Source of the DNA: Verrucomicrobiia bacterium
GTDB taxonomy: Bacteria; Verrucomicrobiota; Verrucomicrobiia; CAIQCK01
DNA: 7,238 bases
Reading direction: 5' to 3'
NCBI GenBank assembly: GCA_026417675.1
Contig: JAOACV010000117.1
Location: 1 to 7,238, forward strand
Shown: piece by piece, positions 1 to 6,037 of the stretch
Layout of the letters: the number at the start of each line of letters is the position of its first letter
Position numbering within the stretch: the stretch's first letter is position 1
Position numbers and translations under genes: made by a program
The notes under the pieces: model-generated
The model's database searches: none
Seen by the model: the letters and a program-made list of their open reading frames with translations, nothing else
What the model was told of the DNA's origin: nothing

Positions 1-684
1 GCATTTCCCGGCGTGACGACGGTTTATCACAACGGTCCGTCCGGCAACCTCAGTCCGCGCTACCATGTCAAGGGCCAGACCTTTGCCGAGGCCGAGCGGT
101 TGGGCCGCAGGCTGGGCGAGTCGGTCGTCCGCGCATTGCGCGCATTACAGGAAGCGGATTTCAGCGCCGACATCGCGCTCGCGGCGCGACAGGGAACGGC
201 CGAGCTTGTGCCGAACAAGTTTCCGTCCGTCGCCGAAGCCGAGGCGAAGCTGCGTCAGGCGCGGGACCGTTACGAACAATTCAAACGCGATGGCGCACCC
301 CACGGCCCGCTCCGCACCGCCGAGTGCGTCGTGTTTGGCGCGGAGATGGCCCTGGCGCTGGCCCGGGCGCAGGCATCGGGCGAAGTGGCCCGACGGCAGG
401 CGGAGTTCGGGCGCGCCGAGGTGCAGGTCTTTCGGATCGGCGAGTTGTTCCTGGTCGGGTTGCCGGGCGAACAATTCGTCGAGTATGGTCTGGAGATCAA
501 ACGCCGCGCGCCACGCCGCGCGTTGGTCATCTGTAACGCCAACGGCGAGTTGCAGGGTTACATTGTCACCCCCGAAGCCGCCGCCGCGGGCGGTTACGAG
601 GCCGCATGGTCGCTGTTCCGGCCCGAGTCCGGCGCACGGATGGTCAACACTGCCGTCGAGTTGATGGAGGAATTGCAACCGTGA
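1..684 (+). CDS. Neutral/alkaline ceramidase-like hydrolase, C-terminal part (5' truncated by window edge)
   Basis: The reading frame is open from base 1, with Ala-Phe-Pro-Gly coded before the first GTG at 13, so the gene almost certainly begins outside the window and the GTG is internal. The visible 227 residues carry landmarks of the neutral ceramidase-like N-terminal domain family: NGPSGNLSPR near the left edge (compare the N-A-G-N-M-S-P segment of bacterial neutral ceramidases), then a helical alanine- and arginine-rich stretch, then VFRIGELFLVGLPGEQ, then CNANGELQGYIVTPEA followed by a GGYE segment. The last two correspond to the family's FRIGxLxLxGxPxE and N-x-YxxYVTTxxEY regions. Classical members hydrolyse ceramide outside the cytoplasm. 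In Planctomycetota and Verrucomicrobiota, shorter relatives are common and their substrates are unknown, so ceramide cleavage is not claimed. The zinc-binding N-terminal half is not visible. Its TGA stop overlaps the GTG start of the kinase that follows. Confidence 0.8.
   Translation, partial: AFPGVTTVYHNGPSGNLSPRYHVKGQTFAEAERLGRRLGESVVRALRALQEADFSADIALAARQGTAELVPNKFPSVAEAEAKLRQARDRYEQFKRDGAPHGPLRTAECVVFGAEMALALARAQASGEVARRQAEFGRAEVQVFRIGELFLVGLPGEQFVEYGLEIKRRAPRRALVICNANGELQGYIVTPEAAAAGGYEAAWSLFRPESGARMVNTAVELMEELQP
666..670 (+). promoter_or_regulatory. Shine-Dalgarno for the FGGY kinase
   Basis: GGAGG lies inside the end of the upstream coding region, 10 nt before the GTG at 681. It decides the start of the kinase: the frame stays open back to an ATG at 606, but translation from there gives 25 residues with no family similarity, whereas GTG 681 begins directly at the first beta strand (ILAIDCGST). 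Confidence 0.75.
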
Positions 685-1970
685 TCCTCGCGATTGACTG
701 TGGCTCGACTTCTTTCAAAGCGGCGGTTGTGGAGCGCCGGCTGAACGTGCGCGGCATCGCCTCGGCGCGTTTGGATTACCACTTCGCCAGCGGCGGCAAA
801 GTGGAACTGGCCGTGGAAGATGTTTCAACCGCGTTTCGCAAAGCAGTTGCTGGCGCACTTCGCGCGGCAGGTGTGAAAGCCGCGTTGCTACAAGCCATCG
901 CGATCACCAGCCAGGCGCAGACATTCACGGTGTTCGACCGGCGGGGTTGCGCCAAAATGCGCTTCATCTCGTGGCAGGACAACCGGGCTGGCGCGGCGAG
1001 CGCGACCCTGAAGAAAACCGTGTTGCTTGCGGACTTCGCGGATCATTGCAGCTTCGGCGAACCGCTCGCGGCGTTGCAGGTCTGCCAAATCAAGCACCTG
1101 CAGCAAACGCGTCCCGGTTTTATCCGGCCCGGCGATTTGCTCCTGAAACTGCCGACTTACTTCGTGTGGCGGCTGACGGGCGAGCCGGTCATGGACGACA
1201 ACCTCGCGGCGATGAGCGGTCTCTACTCGCTCGTCTTGGGTCACTGGTGGCCCGCGGCGCTCAAGGCGTGCGGCATTCGGCGCGAGCAACTGCCCCGCGT
1301 GATTCCCGTCGGCAGCGTCGCGGCGCGCACGACCGCGGCGGCGCGGGCGTTCGGCTTGCCCGAAGGGATTTCCGTAGTGCTTGCGGGCAACGACCAGACC
1401 GCTGGCGCTTACGGCGCGCAACTCGACCGGAACAACGCGTTGCTGCTCACGCTTGGCACGGCGCAGGTCGCCTACGTCTGTTTGCGGCGAATGCCCGTCC
1501 CTCACGCCGCCCTCGTTCGCGGCCCGTATCCCGGCGGCCGGGCGTATCGTCTGGCAGCGGACGGCTGCGGCGGCAACATCATCAACTGGGCGCAGTCCGT
1601 CCTCGCCCATTGCGAAAGCGACGAGAAGTTTTTCGCGCAGGCGGCCAGATCCAAACGCGGCAGCCGCGGCCTCGTCTTCGAGCCGACGCTGGACAACGGC
1701 ACCGGCGTCTGGCGCAACGTCGCTCTCCATCACACGCCTGCCGATTTCGCGCGCTCGGTCATCGAGGCGCTGAGCCGGAGGATGGCGGCGATGGTGCGGA
1801 CCCTCGGCGTCAGCCCGCGCCGCCACAAGGTTCTTGCCGCGGGCGGCGGCAGCCAGAGCGCGTTGTTCGTGCGGATTGTCTCCGAGGCGATCGGCGCGGC
1901 CATCCACGTCACAACCGCCAGCCCTCTCCTGGGCGCGGCGCGGATGGCGTTGAAGGCGATCTTGCACTGA
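681..1970 (+). CDS. FGGY-family carbohydrate kinase (xylulokinase-like)
   Basis: This is a cytoplasmic ATP-dependent sugar or polyol kinase of the actin/hexokinase fold, 429 residues from GTG 681. Visible motifs: the phosphate-1 loop DCGSTSFK (residues 6-13); TSQAQ (76-80); WQDNRA (98-103), the substrate-side W-x-D-x-R segment; GNDQTAGAYGA (236-246), with Asp238 at the position of the catalytic base of xylulokinase-type enzymes; LLLTLGTA (254-261), the phosphate-2 region; and LAAGGGSQS (385-393), the adenosine/phosphate-binding GGGxxS motif. The protein ends about 36 residues after this motif. At 429 residues it is shorter than the usual 480-520, but all core motifs are present, so it looks intact with a reduced C-terminal tail. 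Xylulose, another ketose, or a polyol are all possible substrates. The GTGA overlap with the ceramidase-like gene implies translational coupling, and a Gfo/Idh/MocA start follows after 13 nt, a common kinase plus dehydrogenase pairing in sugar catabolism. Confidence 0.88.
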   Translation: MILAIDCGSTSFKAAVVERRLNVRGIASARLDYHFASGGKVELAVEDVSTAFRKAVAGALRAAGVKAALLQAIAITSQAQTFTVFDRRGCAKMRFISWQDNRAGAASATLKKTVLLADFADHCSFGEPLAALQVCQIKHLQQTRPGFIRPGDLLLKLPTYFVWRLTGEPVMDDNLAAMSGLYSLVLGHWWPAALKACGIRREQLPRVIPVGSVAARTTAAARAFGLPEGISVVLAGNDQTAGAYGAQLDRNNALLLTLGTAQVAYVCLRRMPVPHAALVRGPYPGGRAYRLAADGCGGNIINWAQSVLAHCESDEKFFAQAARSKRGSRGLVFEPTLDNGTGVWRNVALHHTPADFARSVIEALSRRMAAMVRTLGVSPRRHKVLAAGGGSQSALFVRIVSEAIGAAIHVTTASPLLGAARMALKAILH

Positions 1971-1975
1971 AAGGA
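1971..1975 (+). promoter_or_regulatory. Shine-Dalgarno for the truncated oxidoreductase
   Basis: AAGGA directly after the kinase stop, 8 nt before ATG 1984. It shows that the N-terminal fragment downstream starts at a genuine gene start and is not a random remnant. Confidence 0.65.
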
Positions 1976-1983
1976 TAATTGCC

Positions 1984-2247
1984 ATGTCATCCCAATCTTC
2001 TGCTCTCCGTTTCGGGTTGGTCGGCTGCGGCGCATGGGGCTGTCACCATGCGCGCGCCATCGCCCAGACCGCCGGCGCCAAACTGGCCGCCGTCGCCGAA
2101 TGCTCAGACAAGAACCGCGCCGCGGCACAGGCGAACCATCCCGCGGCGCCCCCGGTGCGCGACCGGAGAGGATGGCCGCGGGTCTGTGCGCCTCTGTTTC
2201 AAAGCTCAGGAGTCGGTTCTCTCCGGCAACGTGATTTTTTATCCTGA
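1984..2247 (+). pseudogene. Gfo/Idh/MocA oxidoreductase, N-terminal fragment only
   Basis: The 87-residue frame opens as a typical NAD(P)-dependent Gfo/Idh/MocA dehydrogenase without a signal peptide, so the original enzyme was cytoplasmic. LRFGLVGCGAWGCHHARAI (residues 8-26) holds the first Rossmann strand and the GxGxxG dinucleotide loop, and LAAVAE (34-39) is the second strand. Family resemblance ends near residue 55-60 (about base 2150-2165). The expected next strand, the EKP motif and the whole C-terminal alpha/beta domain (some 270-330 residues) are absent from all three forward frames before the next gene. A single frameshift therefore does not explain it; a deletion, a recombination junction or a misassembly does. 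The Rossmann start, good Shine-Dalgarno and position after the kinase indicate it was once an operon member. The stop TGA overlaps the ATG of the next frame (TGATG, 2245-2249). A functional 87-residue protein is unlikely. Confidence 0.72.
2163..2226. repeat. 8-bp inverted repeat flanking the oxidoreductase break
   Basis: CCGGAGAG at 2163-2170 and CTCTCCGG at 2219-2226 are perfect reverse complements separated by 48 nt. The left arm sits where Gfo/Idh/MocA similarity stops, and the right arm is 20 nt before ATG 2247. It could be a dispersed short repeat, a scar from an inserted element, or chance. Confidence 0.35.
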
Positions 2248-3431
2248 TGGCTGCTGTTGGCTTTCAATCCTCGTTGTTCGGGCGCCGCGCAGACGCCGGC
2301 GTTGGAGACGGGTTTGGTCAGCGACCGCGCTTCAGCCGCGCCCTTGCGCCGTGGTGGCGGCCCGGTGAAACCTCACGGCTGACGCGTCGCCGTTTCCTAA
2401 GCGTTGCGGCGGCATCCGCGGCATTTTCTGCAACGGGCTTGTGGCAGCCGCGCGCCGCTGGGGGAGAGAATCGGTCACAACGCCGGACGATTCTCTCGTT
2501 CTACTGCGACGACACGGGACCCCACGCCGCCGGCGTCAAAGCGTTTCAGACTTTCCTTGACTTCTGCGCCGGACAAGCGATCGCCGGCGAGTCCAGCGTC
2601 ATTCTGGGCGCGCGCGGATACTCCATGGCGCGCAGCCCAAATGATGAGCAGCGGGCTTATCTGGAGCAGGTTAGGCGCGCGTGGGCATGTGGCATAGATA
2701 CGCACATGGAGCTGATGACGCATCGCGGCTTGTTTGACTTTGAGTCCAACCGCGAGACGAAGGGCGCCATCCATGAAGGTCTTTGGCTCCACGAACCGGA
2801 GGTGACGTCGGAACAATACGAACGCTACTTTCTCAACATCATCACAGAGGGCGAGCGGGCCGGCATTCGATTCACTGGCCTGACGTGCCCGGGCTGTGCC
2901 TGCGAGGCGTGCAAACAGCGATACACCGCGCTGCGATCAGCCGGGCGCAAAGAACCCAATCCCGCGATGTGGAGGGCGCTGCTGAATCTGGCAAAACAGG
3001 GGAAGTTTCGCAGCCGGACCGTGCCCTGTTTCTTCGAGGCGAGCGAGACGAAGTTCGGCCTGCATCGGAAGGCGGTGGATGGCGACTGCGCTGTCTGCGA
3101 TCTGATGCCCAATGCCATGGATTGGTTCGGCAGTTGGGGCAACACGCCAAACCGCGTCAACCCGGACTACTATATCACAGCGGACGGAAAAGCCGGCATC
3201 ATCGTGCGCCACGTGAACGCTGGCGCGCCGTATTGCATCTGGTATTCACACTGGCAGGGATTGAACCCCGCCAAAGGCGTCGGCTGGCGGGCCTTTGTGA
3301 CGGTGATTGAACGGATTCGAGAACACCTGCGCGATCGCGTCGTGTGGATGCGGCCCAGCGACATCACCAACCGCTACCACGCCGCCGGCGGGTGGAGTTT
3401 CTTGGACCGGCTGGAGTCAAAAGGGTTATGA
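2247..3431 (+). CDS. Tat-exported polysaccharide-deacetylase-like protein with a Cys cluster (function unproven)
   Basis: This frame encodes 394 residues from ATG 2247, the first possible start after the in-frame stop at 2232-2234; TTG 2274 is the only other reasonable choice, and neither has a clear Shine-Dalgarno. A twin-arginine signal, TRRRFLS (residues 46-52), followed by a hydrophobic alanine-rich stretch to about residue 65, predicts Tat export; the 45 residues ahead of it are unusually long. The mature part starts with a strand ending in CDD (87-89), then DTHMELMTH (151-159), then CPGCACEAC (214-222), a CxxCxCxxC cluster, with further Cys at 281 and 284. The tail, with IWYSHWQGLN (331-340) and VVWMRPSDI (365-373), resembles the final strand and helix of NodB-type deacetylase barrels. 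The paired Asp and the His-rich segment could match NodB motifs 1 and 2, but their spacing is not canonical. A secreted carbohydrate-active or metal-binding barrel is the best guess. Confidence 0.6.
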   Translation: MAAVGFQSSLFGRRADAGVGDGFGQRPRFSRALAPWWRPGETSRLTRRRFLSVAAASAAFSATGLWQPRAAGGENRSQRRTILSFYCDDTGPHAAGVKAFQTFLDFCAGQAIAGESSVILGARGYSMARSPNDEQRAYLEQVRRAWACGIDTHMELMTHRGLFDFESNRETKGAIHEGLWLHEPEVTSEQYERYFLNIITEGERAGIRFTGLTCPGCACEACKQRYTALRSAGRKEPNPAMWRALLNLAKQGKFRSRTVPCFFEASETKFGLHRKAVDGDCAVCDLMPNAMDWFGSWGNTPNRVNPDYYITADGKAGIIVRHVNAGAPYCIWYSHWQGLNPAKGVGWRAFVTVIERIREHLRDRVVWMRPSDITNRYHAAGGWSFLDRLESKGL

Positions 3432-3450
3432 CTTGCTTTTCCATGCCCAT

Positions 3451-3464
3451 GCGCTAGAAAGCGC
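3451..3464 (+). other. Small perfect hairpin in the 82-nt intergenic gap
   Basis: GCGCT-AGAA-AGCGC forms a 5-bp all-paired stem with a 4-nt loop, 19 nt after the stop of the deacetylase-like gene. No T-run follows, so it is not a standard intrinsic terminator. It may attenuate or stabilise the transcript between the two genes, or be chance. Nothing else is evident in 3432-3501. Confidence 0.3.
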
Positions 3465-3501
3465 CGCGAACTTCTTCAAACGGCTCAGAGAAAGATTTCT
3501 T

Positions 3502-3505
3502 GGAG
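3502..3505 (+). promoter_or_regulatory. Shine-Dalgarno for the FG-GAP protein
   Basis: GGAG lies 8 nt before ATG 3514. It selects this start over the longer in-frame opening at 3307, whose extra residues overlap the upstream gene, and over the internal ATG at 3535, which lacks such a site. Confidence 0.65.
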
Positions 3506-3513
3506 AACAGACC

Positions 3514-4692
3514 ATGTGCACATCAGCCACCACAATGTCAGTCCTATCAGTCAACTCCCTCGCCCTTTTGCTAGCCATCGTCGGCGCAGCGGCAGGCGAA
3601 GGCGTCCGGTTCACGAAGCGGGCGCTGATGGTGGATTGCAACGAAGGCTGCGCGATCGCCGATGTGAACAAGGATGGCAAGCCGGACATCATCGCAGGGC
3701 GCAATTGGTATGCGGCGCCGGATTTCGTGCCGCGGCCGCTGCGGCTCATTGAAGATTGGCGCAGCTACGCACAGACCAACGGCGATCACGTCTATGATGT
3801 CAACGGCGACGGCTGGCTTGACGTCATCGGCGGCTACTGGGCTTTGCCAGAGGTCCATTGGTTTGAGAACCCCCGCGAGGTGGAACTGAGCCGCGGTCGT
3901 CTCTGGCCGAAGCACACGCTCGGCGACGTCGGGACAAAGACCAACGAAGCCCAATACTTGCGCGACCTCGACGGCGACGGCGTGCCGGAGTGGATCATCA
4001 ACAGTTGGAACAAGAAGGGGGCGATGGTCGTCTGGAAGCTGGCCAAGGACGACAAAGGCCAGCCCGGATTGAAGAAGATCGTCCTCAATCCGAAAGGCGG
4101 AGGCCACGGCATCGGGTTCGGCGACATCAATGGCGATGGTCGCGAGGACATTCTCACCGGCACCGGCTGGCTGGAGCGGCCGGCGGCGAATCCGCTCGGC
4201 ACCGAGTGGAAGTTTCATCCCGACTGGGATTATCACGCCAGTTGTCCAATGCTGGTGGCGGACCTCGACGGCGACGGGCGCAATGATTTCATCTGGGGCA
4301 ACGCCCACGACTACGGCTTGTTCTGGATGCGCCAGCTCGAACCGAAATCCGACGGCGCGACACAGTGGGAGAAAATCGAAATAGACAAGAGTTGGTCGGT
4401 GTGCCACAGCCTGCATTGGGCCGACCTCGACGGCGATGGCCGGCAGGAACTCATCGCCGGCAAACGCGTGCGCGCTCACGATGACAAGGACCCCGGCGCG
4501 AAAGACCCGCCGTGCCTTTACTATTACAAGTGGGACAAGGCGGCGAAGAAGTTCACGCGCCACGTGATTGACGAGGGCACCGTCGGCATCGGCATGCAGA
4601 TCGCCACGGGAGACCTCAACGGGGATGGCCGCGTTGACATCGTCGTCTCCGGCAAGGCGGGGACGTATTTGCTGTTAAACCAGGGGCGCTAA
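3514..4692 (+). CDS. Secreted FG-GAP/VCBS-repeat protein, predicted seven-bladed beta-propeller
   Basis: The protein has 392 residues. It opens with a hydrophobic signal segment (LALLLAIVGAAAG, about residues 15-27) with a likely cleavage site around residues 25-28; the n-region lacks Lys/Arg, which is unusual. Seven calcium-loop motifs of the form DxDxDG or DxNxDG follow, at about residues 50 (DVNKDGKPDII), 95 (DVNGDGWLDVI), 151 (DLDGDGVPEWI), 204 (DINGDGREDIL), 250 (DLDGDGRNDFI), 304 (DLDGDGRQELI) and 367 (DLNGDGRVDIV), spaced 45-63 residues apart. Seven such repeats filling the mature chain is the pattern of an integrin-alpha-like propeller. Aromatic strands such as VHWFENP and GLFWMRQ sit between loops. 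Family members are extracellular or periplasmic; binding to glycans or protein partners is typical, and enzymatic activity is not assured. The Asp-rich loops should bind calcium. It starts 82 nt after the deacetylase-like gene, and its stop interlocks with the stop of the convergent oxidoreductase. Confidence 0.9.
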   Translation: MCTSATTMSVLSVNSLALLLAIVGAAAGEGVRFTKRALMVDCNEGCAIADVNKDGKPDIIAGRNWYAAPDFVPRPLRLIEDWRSYAQTNGDHVYDVNGDGWLDVIGGYWALPEVHWFENPREVELSRGRLWPKHTLGDVGTKTNEAQYLRDLDGDGVPEWIINSWNKKGAMVVWKLAKDDKGQPGLKKIVLNPKGGGHGIGFGDINGDGREDILTGTGWLERPAANPLGTEWKFHPDWDYHASCPMLVADLDGDGRNDFIWGNAHDYGLFWMRQLEPKSDGATQWEKIEIDKSWSVCHSLHWADLDGDGRQELIAGKRVRAHDDKDPGAKDPPCLYYYKWDKAAKKFTRHVIDEGTVGIGMQIATGDLNGDGRVDIVVSGKAGTYLLLNQGR

Positions 4693-5939
4693 CCTTTCTT
4701 GATGATCCGTTTCTCGCGGTCATAGACCGTGCGAACGCCGAGGTTGAACGACTCCACGGCCATGATGCAGGCCACCGAGTGTTGATAGCCGGCCTCGATG
4801 GGCGCGCGCGTTTGCTTGCCGGTCCGCATGCATTGCAACCAGTCCAGGAAGTGGTCGGGGCCTTCAATACCCTTGACCTCGTTGACGCCGCGGATGCTGC
4901 CGTCGCGCTTCGGGCCACCCTCGGCGCTGTAAGTCGGCGCGCCCCAGTTGTCGAGGTTCAACTGTCCCTTCTCGGTGTAATACCGATGCCGCCGGCCGCC
5001 GGAATGGGCCATGTTACACGAAAACACCGCCATGAAGCCCTCCGGATAAACCCACAACGCCTCGGCATGGTCGGGCGCGGTGAACTGGTGCTCGTCCTTC
5101 CACGTGAAGGTGCCGCCCAGACAAACGCAGCTCGTCGGAAACTGCGCGCCGGTGATGTAATGCACCAAGTCAATGAAATGGCTGCCGAAGCCGGGGATGG
5201 GACCGTCGCTGAAATCGCGATAGCCATACCAGCCGGAATAACGGTCCGCGGCAAACGATTGCTTCGGCGCGTCCATCAAGAATTCATCCCATGCGACGTC
5301 GTCCTTTTTCACGTCCTTGAGGTAACGATACCAATAGGGTTGGTCGCTGTTGCGGCATTGCTCGATGCGCGAGGCCTTGCCAAGGATACCCGACTTCCAC
5401 AGCTCGCGGCAGCCCGCGCTGGTGGGCAGGCTGCGCACCTGCGTGCCCACCTGCACAACGACGCCGGCGGCCTTCACGGCATCCACGGCGCGGACGAGTT
5501 CGTCGAACTTCTTCGCCATCGGTTTCTCGACGTAGATGTGCTTCTTGGCCTTGGCGGCTGCTTCCAGATGTGTGGCGTGCTGGTGGTCGCAGGAGGCGAT
5601 CATCACCGCGTCAATGTCCTTGCAGGCCAGCAGGTCGCGGTAGCTGACGAACTGCTTCGCCTCGATGCCATACCATTCCTTGCAAAGCGCCGCGGCCTCC
5701 TCCCGCGCGACGCACCACGGGTCGGCCACGGCCACAAACTCGACGTTCTCGGCCTTGTCGTGTTTGTGAACGCCCTGCATGTGCGCCTCCCTGCCGCGGC
5801 TTCCGCAGCCGATCTGGCCGATGCGAATGCGCTCATTGGCGCCGATGATCCGCGCGTAGCTGCGCGCCGTCATGGCCGTCGCAGTCACGCCTGCGGCGGC
5901 GGTCCTGAGGAAATCCCTGCGAGTAAAGTTGGGTTGCAT
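4689..5939 (-). CDS. Tat-exported Gfo/Idh/MocA family oxidoreductase
   Basis: The protein has 416 residues from the ATG complementary to 5937-5939. Residues 6-12 (TRRDFLR) and the following alanine-rich stretch form a twin-arginine signal, so the enzyme is exported folded, with its nicotinamide cofactor already bound. GQIGCGSRG (41-49) is the Rossmann glycine loop; DIDAVMIAS (108-116) and IYVEKP (135-140) are the family strand and the EKP motif, whose Lys contacts cofactor and substrate; GSHFIDLVH (252-260) matches the conserved GxHxxDxxH-type segment of the C-terminal domain, which carries the catalytic His in characterised members. Length is normal for exported members. Such proteins act on sugars or modified sugars, as oxidoreductases or redox-cycling glycoside-cleaving enzymes; the substrate here is unknown. 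It lies 98 nt downstream of a same-strand paralogue. The frame remains open far upstream to 6878, but that region is antisense-like noise over the paralogue. Confidence 0.92.
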   Translation of the reverse strand: MQPNFTRRDFLRTAAAGVTATAMTARSYARIIGANERIRIGQIGCGSRGREAHMQGVHKHDKAENVEFVAVADPWCVAREEAAALCKEWYGIEAKQFVSYRDLLACKDIDAVMIASCDHQHATHLEAAAKAKKHIYVEKPMAKKFDELVRAVDAVKAAGVVVQVGTQVRSLPTSAGCRELWKSGILGKASRIEQCRNSDQPYWYRYLKDVKKDDVAWDEFLMDAPKQSFAADRYSGWYGYRDFSDGPIPGFGSHFIDLVHYITGAQFPTSCVCLGGTFTWKDEHQFTAPDHAEALWVYPEGFMAVFSCNMAHSGGRRHRYYTEKGQLNLDNWGAPTYSAEGGPKRDGSIRGVNEVKGIEGPDHFLDWLQCMRTGKQTRAPIEAGYQHSVACIMAVESFNLGVRTVYDREKRIIKKG

Positions 5940-5948
5940 GGTGGATGA

Positions 5949-5953
5949 CTCCT
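5949..5953 (-). promoter_or_regulatory. Shine-Dalgarno for the Tat-exported oxidoreductase
   Basis: AGGAG on the minus strand, 9 nt before the ATG at 5939. It fixes the start immediately ahead of the Tat signal and rules out the much longer in-frame opening upstream. Confidence 0.75.
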
Positions 5954-6003
5954 GGTGGGTTGCTTTGCGTTTTGGTTTCACGTCTGCGTCTGTGGTGGCG
6001 CGG

Positions 6004-6032
6004 ATTGTTCGCTTCGCAGCGGTCCAAGTCAA
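6004..6032 (-). promoter_or_regulatory. Candidate sigma70-like promoter for the complete oxidoreductase
   Basis: Minus strand TTGACT (6027-6032, 5 of 6 to consensus), 17-nt spacer, AACAAT (6004-6009, 4 of 6). It starts a few bases after the stop of the upstream paralogue and would give a leader of roughly 55-60 nt. The spacing is ideal, but the -10 is poor and no experimental pattern can be checked here; the two genes could equally be one transcript. Confidence 0.3.
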
Positions 6033-6037
6033 ATCAC

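Noticed and set aside
606..680. Earlier ATG for the FGGY kinase
   Set aside because: It adds 25 residues with no family similarity inside the upstream gene; GTG 681 has a Shine-Dalgarno and begins at the first strand.
947..1978. 343-residue plus-strand frame overlapping the kinase
   Set aside because: Arg-rich out-of-frame reading; the kinase frame carries all conserved motifs.
888..1985. 365-residue minus-strand frame opposite the kinase
   Set aside because: Shadow of the FGGY kinase in GC-rich DNA; Arg/Ala-rich without any recognisable motif.
3433..3460. Possible sigma70 promoter TTGCTT, 16 nt, TAGAAA
   Set aside because: Only 3 of 6 and 4 of 6 consensus matches with suboptimal spacing, and it overlaps the hairpin; not enough to call.
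3307..3513. Upstream in-frame start for the propeller protein
   Set aside because: It would overlap the preceding gene by 125 bases and bury the signal peptide 69 residues further inside the protein; the GGAG at 3502-3505 supports 3514.
3571..4563. 330-residue minus-strand frame opposite the propeller gene
   Set aside because: It is the antisense reading of the repeated calcium-loop codons, which explains its repetitive Val/Ala/Glu pattern.
4779..5948. 389-residue open frame on the plus strand opposite the Tat-exported oxidoreductase
   Set aside because: It lies entirely antisense to a gene with clear family motifs; its composition (Ala, Arg, Leu, Val, His) is what a GC-rich third-position bias produces on the opposite strand, and no motif is visible.
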